12,725 nt of DNA from JBEKVE01 sp049514335 (GTDB lineage Bacteria > Actinomycetota > Acidimicrobiia > Acidimicrobiales > UBA8190): NCBI GenBank assembly GCA_049514335.1, contig JBEKVE010000095.1:1-12725 (forward strand), in the 5' to 3' direction. The notes under the pieces were generated by a model. That model was not told where the DNA came from and ran no database searches. It saw only the letters and a program-made list of their open reading frames with translations. Positions 6,362 through 12,628 of the stretch are shown here, piece after piece. The first letter of the stretch is position 1. Every line of letters starts with the position of its first letter. Made by a program: the position numbers and the translations under genes.

Positions 6362-6659
6362 AGGTTTCCATCGGCGGACGGGGGCCCGTGCATTAGCCCC
6401 CCTTGGCGTCCCGGGGGGATTACCCCTGGTCCGGGCGCCGGGAGGGTGCGCCGGGGAAGGTGCGCCGGAGCGGTCGGAGGACCCGGGAGGAGCCCTCGGC
6501 GTCGAGGCCGGCCCGGGCGCCACGGCGGTGGTGGGGCTGACCCGGGCGCCGCTCACGTGGACCCGATGTCCCCATTGCCCACGATGACCACGATGGCCCC
6601 GGTCAGAGATTGTGCAGCGCTGGATGAAGAACAGGTGCCAGTCTGCCGATTCTGTGGGC
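6362..6659. other. Divergent intergenic region with short GC-rich repeats
   Basis: This 298-base gap separates the GGDEF gene (minus) from the Cys/His-motif gene (plus). It holds CCCGGGCGCC twice (6512-6521, 6541-6550) and a nine-base match CCGGGCGCC (6431-6439), plus GGTGCGCCGG twice, 14 bases apart (6445-6454, 6459-6468). CCCCCC (6397-6402) and GGGGGG (6413-6418) could form a hairpin with a 10-base loop in the GGDEF leader. On the minus strand the gap stays open in frame with the GGDEF gene and would read as Pro/Ala/Gly-rich, so part may encode an N-terminal extension. I recognise no riboswitch. Confidence 0.45.
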
Positions 6660-7481
6660 ATGGTTCGTCGCCGACACGACATGCGGGTGGTGCGTCCCCC
6701 CCGCCACGCCGTGGTGGCCCGGACCCACCCGTGCGGCTTCCGCTTCACGACCACGGGCCGACCCTGTGAGAACCGGGTGCCGCTCGGGGCACCCTGGTGC
6801 CGTGCCGGCCATCCCTGCGCCACGCCCTGCGTCGAGGACGTCGTGCTGGCGGTGGCGCTCGACCGTTCGGGTGTGCACCCCGGCACGGCGATCGGGCCCG
6901 CCGTGGGACGGCGGGGGAGCGCGCGGCGGGCGACGGACCTGGTCCGACAGGCCATGGCGAGCGACGACGCCGAACGGCTGGGGCTGTGCGCCACGCGTCT
7001 GCTCGAGGACCCGGGCGCGGCGCTCACGTTGCTCGGGGACCCCGCCGCCTCCCCCACGGCGCGCCAGGCCGTCGTGCAGCACTTCGGACGCGTGGGCGCG
7101 CTGATCGTGCTCGGGTACGAGGAGCGCTGGCGCCGCGCCGAAGCGGCCGCCGCCGACACCGACGCCGGCGAGGCTCCCGGGGGCGGCGCCGAGGCGGGTC
7201 CGCCCTCCGCGCCGGGCGCGCTCGACGGCGACCCCGAGGGCCGGTACCTGGAGCTGCTCGTGCGTGACTTCCACCGGCTCGACGCCCGGGGCCTCTACGA
7301 GGCGCTGGGCCGGATCGACCGCGCCGGCGGCGGGCCCGACGACGGCGCGGCACGGGCCCACCGGTGGCTGCACGCCACCTATGCCGTGGCGGGACGCGAC
7401 GGCACGCTCCGGGCGCACCACGGCTACATGCGGGCGCTCGACGACGTCATGCGCCTCGTGCGGCCCCTCGTCGCCTCGTAG
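6660..7481 (+). CDS. Hypothetical protein with a Cys/His zinc-knuckle-like motif, about 273 aa
   Basis: I do not recognise the whole protein. Counting from ATG 6660, residues 25-51 form C-x10-C-x10-C-x3-H, with the spacing and a G-x-P-C core like the short zinc-binding motif CxATTxxGxxCxxPxxxGxxxCRxH found in various DNA-associated and phage-related proteins; two more cysteines follow at 53 and 57. That suggests one bound zinc and possibly nucleic-acid contact, which is inference. The middle is helical (residues about 85-145). A disordered Ala/Gly/Pro/Asp linker lies near 160-190 and a helical C-terminal part follows (YLELLVRDFHRLDARGLYEA and on). The start is uncertain: the frame is open from GTG 6612, with ATGs at 6624, 6660 and 6681 and no clear ribosome binding site. 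The methyltransferase starts 53 bases after its stop. Confidence 0.65.
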   Translation: MVRRRHDMRVVRPPRHAVVARTHPCGFRFTTTGRPCENRVPLGAPWCRAGHPCATPCVEDVVLAVALDRSGVHPGTAIGPAVGRRGSARRATDLVRQAMASDDAERLGLCATRLLEDPGAALTLLGDPAASPTARQAVVQHFGRVGALIVLGYEERWRRAEAAAADTDAGEAPGGGAEAGPPSAPGALDGDPEGRYLELLVRDFHRLDARGLYEALGRIDRAGGGPDDGAARAHRWLHATYAVAGRDGTLRAHHGYMRALDDVMRLVRPLVAS

Positions 7482-7508
7482 CCGCCACCTCCCCCCGCGC
7501 CGGGGCCC

Positions 7509-7514
7509 TACGAT
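7509..7514 (+). promoter_or_regulatory. Candidate -10 box for the methyltransferase operon
   Basis: TACGAT matches TANNNT in CCCTACGATGCCC, and transcription would start about ten bases before the ATG. No -35 is recognised 16-18 bases upstream; instead a GC-rich hairpin (CCCCG 7493-7497, loop CGC, CGGGG 7501-7505) abuts it and might end the upstream transcript. A transcript starting here would have only a very short leader or would clip the GGAGG ribosome binding site, so the call is tentative. Confidence 0.3.
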
Positions 7515-7520
7515 GCCCGG

Positions 7521-7525
7521 GGAGG
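7521..7525 (+). promoter_or_regulatory. Ribosome binding site GGAGG of the methyltransferase gene
   Basis: GGAGG lies nine bases before ATG 7535 and selects it over in-frame upstream codons, whose translation has no family resemblance. Confidence 0.7.
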
Positions 7526-7534
7526 TCCGCCTGC

Positions 7535-8200
7535 ATGACGAGCATCACCGACCCCGCGGTCGAGGCATACGCCGAGGCCCACACCACCGCGCCGCCGGCG
7601 CACCTCGTCGCCGTGGCCGAGGAGACGCGGGCCACGCTGGCCGCACCGGGGATGATGGTGGGAGCGCTCGAGGGCCGCTTTCTCGAGATGCTCGTCTACT
7701 GCCTGCGGCCCCAGTGGGTCCTCGAGATCGGCACGTTCAGCGGCTATTCCTCGCTGGCCATGGCCGCCGCGCTCCCACCCGGGGGCCGCATCACCACGTG
7801 CGAGCTCGACCCCGTCCACGTCGCCGCCGCCCGCCGGCACATCGCCGCCAGCCCCCACGCACAACGCATCGAGGTGGTGGAGGGCCCGGCCCTCGAGACC
7901 GTGTCGCGGTTGGCCGGCCCGTTCGGGTTCGTGTTCATCGACGCCGACAAGCCCAGCTACCTCGACTACTTCGAGGCCGTGCTGCCCAAGCTGGATGCCG
8001 GCGGGGTGATCGCCGCCGACAACACGCTGTGGGGCGGGCACGTGCTCGACGACAGCGACGAGTCGCCCGACACCGCCGCGCTGCGGGCCTTCAACGAGGC
8101 GCTTCGCGCCGACCGGCGCGTGGTGTGCGTGCAGCTGCCGGTGCGCGACGGGGTCACCCTGGTGCGGCGCACCGACGTCACGTCGTCGACCGGGGCCTGA
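7535..8200 (+). CDS. SAM-dependent O-methyltransferase, caffeoyl-CoA OMT-like (family 3)
   Basis: This 221-aa enzyme has the class I Rossmann fold of the CCoAOMT/COMT-like family, which methylates a hydroxyl, often a catechol, using S-adenosylmethionine and a divalent metal. Visible elements are the SAM loop VLEIGTFSGYSS (62-73), the acidic ribose contact CELDP (89-93), a metal-site strand FVFIDADKPSYLDYFE (132-147, with D135 and D137) and the second metal ligand pair AADNTLWGGHV (160-170, with D162-N163). Length is typical. The N-terminal helix (about 1-40) carries the family's usual AYAEAH...APP pattern. It opens a plus-strand run in which the PHP gene follows after 16 bases and the kinase overlaps that gene. 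Substrate cannot be deduced; bacterial relatives are often promiscuous. Confidence 0.88.
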   Translation: MTSITDPAVEAYAEAHTTAPPAHLVAVAEETRATLAAPGMMVGALEGRFLEMLVYCLRPQWVLEIGTFSGYSSLAMAAALPPGGRITTCELDPVHVAAARRHIAASPHAQRIEVVEGPALETVSRLAGPFGFVFIDADKPSYLDYFEAVLPKLDAGGVIAADNTLWGGHVLDDSDESPDTAALRAFNEALRADRRVVCVQLPVRDGVTLVRRTDVTSSTGA

Positions 8201-8216
8201 GGCCACGGCAACGCCG

Positions 8217-9104
8217 GTGCTCGACTACCACCTCCACCTGTGGCCGCACGGCCAGCGCGACCGGGTGCCCACCATCGAGCAGGTGGCCGGCTACTGCGAC
8301 GCGGCGCAGGCGGCCGGTGTCGAGGAGGTGGCGCTCACCGAGCACCTCTTTCGCTTCGTCCAGGCGGACCGGCTGCTGCGCGGCTTCTGGGACGACGAGC
8401 CCGACGCCGCCCTGCGCGCCTCGATGGTCGAGTACTGGGACGACCACGCCCGCGCCGATCTCGACGAGTACGTGGCGTGCGTGCTCGCCGCCAAGGAGGC
8501 GGGCCTCCCGGTGGTGCTCGGACTGGAGGTGGACTACTACCCGGGACGGATGGACGACGTGGCGGCGCTGCTCGCCGGCTACCCCTTCGACGTCCTGCTG
8601 GGGTCGGTGCACTGGCTCGGCACATGGCGCTTCGACGACCTCGCCGACCCGGTGTCCATGGCGCAGTGGTCGGTGCGCGCCGTCGACGCCGCCTGGGACG
8701 AGTACACACGCGCCATCGAGGAGCTCGCCGCCACGGGCACGTGCGACGTGCTCGCCCACCCCGACCTCGTGAAGGTGGCCGGCCACCGCCCCGCCGCCCC
8801 CGACGAGTGGTGGGACCGGCTGGCCGAGGCCGCGCTCACCTCGGGCATGGCGGCGGAGCTCTCCTCGGCGGGCTGGCGCAAGCCCGCGGCGGAGGCCTAT
8901 CCGGCACCGGACCTGCTGGCCCGGTTCGTGGCCCGGGGCGTGCCTCTCACCACCGCCTCCGATGCCCACCGCCTCCCCGACGTGGCGCAGCGCTCGGCGG
9001 AGCTCGCCGCCATGCTGCGGGCCCTCGAGGTGGATCACCTGCGTGCCTTTCGCGCCCGGCAGCCGGTGGACGTGCCGGTGGCGGCGCCGGTGCCGGGCCC
9101 GTGA
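8217..9104 (+). CDS. PHP-domain phosphoesterase, histidinol-phosphatase (HisJ/HisK)-like
   Basis: The 295-aa product belongs to the PHP superfamily and most resembles histidinol-phosphatases, which remove phosphate from L-histidinol phosphate in histidine biosynthesis. All metal-site motifs of the PHP barrel are visible: H5-x-H7 (DYHLHLWPHG), H43 (ALTEHLFRF), E104 (GLEVDYYPG), H132 (LLGSVHWLG), H181 (VLAHPDLVK) and D249-x-H251 (TTASDAHRLPDV). The segment RFVQADRLLRGFWDDE (46-61) resembles the HisJ-type insertion after the second motif. The start is GTG 8217, two residues before the HxH strand; ATG is unavailable nearby. Its stop overlaps the start of the kinase gene (GTGA). No other histidine-biosynthesis gene is in the window, so the substrate may be another small phosphoester. 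Confidence 0.83.
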   Translation: MLDYHLHLWPHGQRDRVPTIEQVAGYCDAAQAAGVEEVALTEHLFRFVQADRLLRGFWDDEPDAALRASMVEYWDDHARADLDEYVACVLAAKEAGLPVVLGLEVDYYPGRMDDVAALLAGYPFDVLLGSVHWLGTWRFDDLADPVSMAQWSVRAVDAAWDEYTRAIEELAATGTCDVLAHPDLVKVAGHRPAAPDEWWDRLAEAALTSGMAAELSSAGWRKPAAEAYPAPDLLARFVARGVPLTTASDAHRLPDVAQRSAELAAMLRALEVDHLRAFRARQPVDVPVAAPVPGP

Positions 9105-10663
9105 CCACCCCGGCGGACGACGCCGCTGACCACACCGGGCTCGACGCCGTCAGCTTGGCGCATCTGAAGCGCCTGCTCGGTTCGTGGGGGGTGCTCTCGG
9201 ACCTGTCGTTCTCCGACCTCCTGCTGGTGGCACCGGTGACGGGCTCGGGTGGCGGGCGCCTCGTGGTGCTGGGCCAGATCCGGCCGACGACCTGGGCCAC
9301 CCTGCTGCGCGTCGACCTCGTGGGCCAGGTCTTCGACAGCACCGACCTTCCGGTGGTGACCGAGACGCTCGCCACCGGTATGCCGGCGTCGGGGTTCGCC
9401 GACATCCCCGTTCCCGTCCACTTCCGCCTGCCCTCCGACCCCGACGCCACCGGCGAGGTCCCCGCCGTCCCCGACACGGCCCAGCTCGAGTGCGTCCCCG
9501 TCCGCCACCATCCCGGAGACCCCATCGCCGTGCTCATCCGCGTGGCGCCCCACGAGGACCGACGGGCGGGACGTCTCGAGCGCGTGTACCGCGACCTCTA
9601 CAACCGACTCGCCGCCATGGTGGCGACGGGCGACTACCCCTTCGTGGGCGAGGAGATCTCCATCGAGGACGCCCCCCGCGTGGGTGACGGTCTCGTCCTC
9701 GTGGATCCCGACGGCTACGCCCGATACACCTCGCCCAACGCCATGAGCGCTTTGCACCGCATGGGCGTCACCGATGTGGTGGAGGGACGGCGGCTGTCAG
9801 AGGTGGGGATCGACGACACCGCCGTGGACTGGGCGCTGCGCTCGGGGTGCCCCTACACCGAGGAGGTGGAGCGACGGCCGGACGTCATCGTCCTGCTCCA
9901 GGTGACGCCGCTGCTCGAGCAGGGGACCGTCACCGGTGCCATGGTCCTGCTGCGCGACGTCACCGACCTGCGCCGCCTCGACCGGTTGCTGCTGTCGAAG
10001 GACGCGGCCATCCGTGAAGTGCACCACCGCGTCAAGAACAACCTGCAGACGATCTCGTCGCTCCTGCGGCTCCAGGCCAGGCGGCTCGAGCCCGGCCGTG
10101 GCCAGGAGGAGCTGCGCGAGGCGGAGCGGCGGGTGCGCTCCATCGCGCTCGTCCACGAGATCCTGTCGCGCGAGCCGGGCGACCAGGTCCCCTTCGACGA
10201 GATCGTCGGCTCGCTGGTGCGCATGGCCGAGGACTCGGTGGTCTCGGGCGACCTCGTGTCGATCCGGGTCACCGGTGACGTGGGCGAGGTGGGCGCCGAT
10301 GTCGCCACGCCGCTCGCCGTGGTGCTCGCCGAGCTGCTGCAGAACGCCGTCGAGCACGCCTTCCCCGGGCTCGACGGCAGCGAAGGCGACGAGGGGTCCG
10401 GCCCCGTGTCCGAGCGCGCCGAGCCCGTCGGCCACGTCGACCTGGTGCTCGCCAACGACGGCCGGCGCCTGACCCTCCAGGTGCGCGACGACGGCTGCGG
10501 CCTGCCGGAGGGATTCGACATCGACCGCACCACCAGCCTGGGGCTGTCGATCGTGCGCGACCTCGTCACCAGCCAGCTCGAGGGGACGATCTCCATGGAG
10601 AGCAACGGCGGCACGCTCGTCACCCTCGAGCTCCCCGTGCACGAGCCCCAGGGCGAGGGGTGA
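9101..10663 (+). CDS. pdtaS: PdtaS-type sensor histidine kinase (GAF-PAS-HisKA_2-HATPase)
   Basis: This is a soluble 520-aa histidine kinase matching mycobacterial PdtaS along its length. The N-terminal GAF-like domain (about 15-150) includes GVLSDLSFSDLLLV, and a PAS domain follows (about 195-290, PRVGDGLVLVDPDGYARYTSPNAMSA in part). The HisKA_2 dimerisation domain begins SKDAAIREVHHRVKNNLQT, with the phospho-acceptor among H308/H309. The ATPase has its N box at ELLQNAVEHA (411-420) and G boxes at DDGCGLPEGF (463-472) and SLGLSIV (479-485). There are no membrane spans. GTG 9101 overlaps the PHP stop (GTGA), so translation is coupled. In mycobacteria PdtaS phosphorylates the ANTAR RNA-binding regulator PdtaR; no ANTAR gene is visible here. 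At the positions of the two copper/NO-linked GAF cysteines of M. tuberculosis PdtaS (aligned from memory) this protein has V56 and I60. Confidence 0.9.
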   Translation: MTTPADDAADHTGLDAVSLAHLKRLLGSWGVLSDLSFSDLLLVAPVTGSGGGRLVVLGQIRPTTWATLLRVDLVGQVFDSTDLPVVTETLATGMPASGFADIPVPVHFRLPSDPDATGEVPAVPDTAQLECVPVRHHPGDPIAVLIRVAPHEDRRAGRLERVYRDLYNRLAAMVATGDYPFVGEEISIEDAPRVGDGLVLVDPDGYARYTSPNAMSALHRMGVTDVVEGRRLSEVGIDDTAVDWALRSGCPYTEEVERRPDVIVLLQVTPLLEQGTVTGAMVLLRDVTDLRRLDRLLLSKDAAIREVHHRVKNNLQTISSLLRLQARRLEPGRGQEELREAERRVRSIALVHEILSREPGDQVPFDEIVGSLVRMAEDSVVSGDLVSIRVTGDVGEVGADVATPLAVVLAELLQNAVEHAFPGLDGSEGDEGSGPVSERAEPVGHVDLVLANDGRRLTLQVRDDGCGLPEGFDIDRTTSLGLSIVRDLVTSQLEGTISMESNGGTLVTLELPVHEPQGEG

Positions 10664-10688
10664 CGAGCGTCGCCGTGTCGGCGCGTCA
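10661..10688. terminator. Hairpin covering both convergent stop codons
   Basis: TGACG (10661-10665) pairs with CGTCA (10684-10688), and CGCCG (10671-10675) pairs with CGGCG (10679-10683) around a TGT loop, leaving a five-base bulge AGCGT on one side. The outer arms contain the kinase stop TGA (10661-10663) and the complement of the OmpR-type gene's TGA (10686-10688). Neither strand has a T tract. It probably works as a compact bidirectional terminator or transcript-end stabiliser; this is inference. Confidence 0.45.
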
Positions 10689-11393
10689 GTCGAGGGCGTC
10701 GACCGAGAATCGGTAGCCGATCCCCCGCACGGTGTGCAGCCAGCGTGGCGTGGTGGGGTCGGGTTCGAGCTTGAGGCGCAGCCGGCGGACGTGCTCGGTC
10801 ACGGTGGCCGGGTCCTGCCACTCCTGGGTCGATCCCCACACGTGCTCGAGCAGCTCCTCGCGGGTGAAGACCTGGTCGGGGGCGGCAGCCAAGAAGGCCA
10901 GGAGATCGAATTCCTTGGGGGTGAGCTCGACGGTCTCGCCCTTCACCTCGACCCGGTGCGCCACGCGGTCCACGATCAGGCCGCTGTGCTCGATCCTGCT
11001 CTCCACCGGCGTGGGCTGGCCGCGTCGGAGCACGGCCCTGATGCGCGCTTCGAGCTCGGGCAGCGAGCACGGCTTCACCACGTAGTCGTCGGCCCCGAGG
11101 TTCAGCACCCGCACCCGCTCGGACTCCTCCGAGCGGCCGGTGAGCACGATCACGGGCAGGGCGCTGTCACGGCGCAGCCGGGCCAGGACCTCCTCCCCGT
11201 CGATGCCGGGGAGGCCGAGGTCGAGCAGGACGAGGTCGTAGCTGCCGAGGCTGGCCTCGCGCAGGGTGCCGGGCCCGTCGGTGGCCTCTCCCACCCGGTA
11301 CCCGACGCGTTGCAGGAAGAGCCTGGTGGCGGTGCGGCTGGCCGAGTCGTCCTCGGCCACCAGCACCATGTGTTCGTCTTCGGTGAGAGTCAC
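10686..11393 (-). CDS. OmpR/PhoB-family response regulator
   Basis: The 235-aa product is a DNA-binding two-component regulator. The receiver domain (about residues 9-125) has the acidic pair D15-D16 (VLVAEDD), the phospho-acceptor D58 (LVLLDLGLPG), the conserved T in VLTGR and the lysine in VVKPCSLPEL. The winged-helix output domain (about 140-233) shows VELTPKEFDLLAFLAA, VFTREELLEHVWG, TVTEHVRRLRLKLE and the terminal hairpin TVRGIGYRF. GTG 11393 is chosen because GGAGG lies seven bases upstream and because it overlaps the preceding HD-GYP stop (GTGA); ATG 11369 is an alternative starting MVLVAEDD. It is the last gene of a minus-strand chain and ends 22 bases from the convergent kinase gene. 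Its cognate kinase is unknown; the partly visible upstream gene is a candidate. Confidence 0.92.
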   Translation of the reverse strand: MTLTEDEHMVLVAEDDSASRTATRLFLQRVGYRVGEATDGPGTLREASLGSYDLVLLDLGLPGIDGEEVLARLRRDSALPVIVLTGRSEESERVRVLNLGADDYVVKPCSLPELEARIRAVLRRGQPTPVESRIEHSGLIVDRVAHRVEVKGETVELTPKEFDLLAFLAAAPDQVFTREELLEHVWGSTQEWQDPATVTEHVRRLRLKLEPDPTTPRWLHTVRGIGYRFSVDALD

Positions 11394-12628
11394 AGACCTA
11401 CCTCCGGTCCCGCGTTGTCCGCCGCATGATCGATCCGCCCGCCCGCCGCGTGCGCATTGTTGCCCACCCCTGCACCATTCCCGTGTCCCGGTGCACTCGA
11501 CACCGCGGCGTGGACCCCCACCCCGGGGTGCGACCGCTGTCCGCCTGCTCTGGGAACGCTTCCGGGCACCGGATCCGGCGCCACCCACGGGAGCCCCGGC
11601 AGGACGCCCCCCACGAAGAGATCGACCAGGTCAGGGTCGAAGAACGCGCCTCGCTGGGTCTGGAGCTCGGCCACGGCCTCGTCCACGGTCCACGCCCGCT
11701 TGTAGGGCCGCTCGTGGGTGAGGGCGTCAAAGACGTCGCACACCGCCACGATACGCCCCGGCAGGGGGATCTCCTCCCTGCGCAGCCCCGAGGGGTAGCC
11801 CTCGCCGTTCCACCGCTCGTGGTGGGTCTGGGCGATCACCCGGGCCAGGTTGAGCACGTCCGAGTTGGTGTCCCCGATGATCTGCGCACCGATGGTGGGG
11901 TGGGTGCGGATCACCTCGAACTCCTCGGGTGTGAGACGTCCCGGCTTGAGCAGAACCGCGTCCGGGACACCCACCTTTCCGAGGTCGTGGAGGGGGGCGG
12001 CGTGCTCGATGAGCACCTGGAGGTCGGGCGGGCCGCCCGCCAGCCCGGTGAGCCGGGCGGCCGCCACTCCCACGCGCCGGGTGTGCTCGTTCGTGACGTC
12101 GTCGCGGTACTCGCTCACCAGGTTGAGACGGCGAAGGGTGGCGAAGTGGGCCTGCTCCAGCTCGGCGGTGCGCTCCTTCACCTGCTCGTCGAGCTCGCGG
12201 CGGTGCCCTTCCAGGCGGAGATGGAGGCGACGGGCGTCGAGGTAGTTGAGCACCCGGAGCCCGATCTCGGTGGTGTCGAGGGGCTTGGTGAGGAAGTCGA
12301 CCGCCCCCGCGCTGAGGGCGTCGATGCGCGCCTTGCTCGTCACGTCTGCGGACAGCACGAGCACGGGCAGGTACTCGTCGGGGGCGCGCAGCGCCCGGAT
12401 CTGGCGCAGCAGCTCGATCCCGTTGACGTGCGGCATGTGCAGGTCGAGCAGGACGATGTCGGGATGCTGGTCGAGGAACACCTCGCGGAAGCGGCGGGGG
12501 TCGGTGATGGTGCGGACCTCGGTGAACCCGTTGCGCACGAGCATCTGCTCGATGAGGGCGACGTTCGCCGGCTCGTCGTCGACGACGAGCACCTGGGCGC
12601 CGCGCAACGACCCCTCATCCAGGTTCAC
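11390..12628 (-). CDS. Receiver-HD-GYP response regulator, putative c-di-GMP phosphodiesterase
   Basis: The 412-aa product joins a receiver domain (about 10-130) to an HD-GYP domain (about 165-342). The receiver has D17-D18 (VLVVDDEPAN), phospho-acceptor D62 (IVLLDLHMP) and lysine in FLTKPLD. A charged helix, probably coiled coil (138-160), links the domains. The HD-GYP core is intact: H182 (NEHTRRVG), H214-D215 with K218 (HDLGK), H243 (RTHPTIGAQI), H269-H270 (AQTHHERWNGEGYPSG, with GYP at 277-279) and D298 (AVCDVFDALT). Such proteins usually degrade cyclic di-GMP to pGpG or GMP when phosphorylated. The last 60 or so residues are a Gly/Ala/His/Pro-rich tail not part of the domain. Start GTG 12628 lies within the end of the preceding gene (14-base overlap); its ribosome binding site is weak. 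The stop overlaps the OmpR-type start. Confidence 0.9.
   Translation of the reverse strand: MNLDEGSLRGAQVLVVDDEPANVALIEQMLVRNGFTEVRTITDPRRFREVFLDQHPDIVLLDLHMPHVNGIELLRQIRALRAPDEYLPVLVLSADVTSKARIDALSAGAVDFLTKPLDTTEIGLRVLNYLDARRLHLRLEGHRRELDEQVKERTAELEQAHFATLRRLNLVSEYRDDVTNEHTRRVGVAAARLTGLAGGPPDLQVLIEHAAPLHDLGKVGVPDAVLLKPGRLTPEEFEVIRTHPTIGAQIIGDTNSDVLNLARVIAQTHHERWNGEGYPSGLRREEIPLPGRIVAVCDVFDALTHERPYKRAWTVDEAVAELQTQRGAFFDPDLVDLFVGGVLPGLPWVAPDPVPGSVPRAGGQRSHPGVGVHAAVSSAPGHGNGAGVGNNAHAAGGRIDHAADNAGPEVGL
11401..11405 (-). promoter_or_regulatory. Ribosome binding site GGAGG before the OmpR-type gene
   Basis: On the minus strand GGAGG lies seven bases before GTG 11393 and sits inside the 3' end of the HD-GYP coding region. 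Together with the GTGA overlap it supports this start and translational coupling. Confidence 0.65.

Noticed and set aside
6362..6610. Possible c-di-GMP riboswitch in the GGDEF leader
   Set aside because: I could not find the conserved GEMM core; only a simple C/G hairpin and short repeats are visible.
5132..6769. Plus-strand frame opposite the GGDEF gene, ending with a CRFCGH zinc-ribbon-like peptide
   Set aside because: Most of it is antisense to the GGDEF gene. The terminal part overlaps the Cys/His-motif gene in another frame and has poor third-position GC bias.
8240..9100. In-frame upstream extension of the kinase gene
   Set aside because: It overlaps the PHP gene in another frame and reads as Arg/Gly-rich noise; GTG 9101 with the GTGA overlap gives the family-length kinase.
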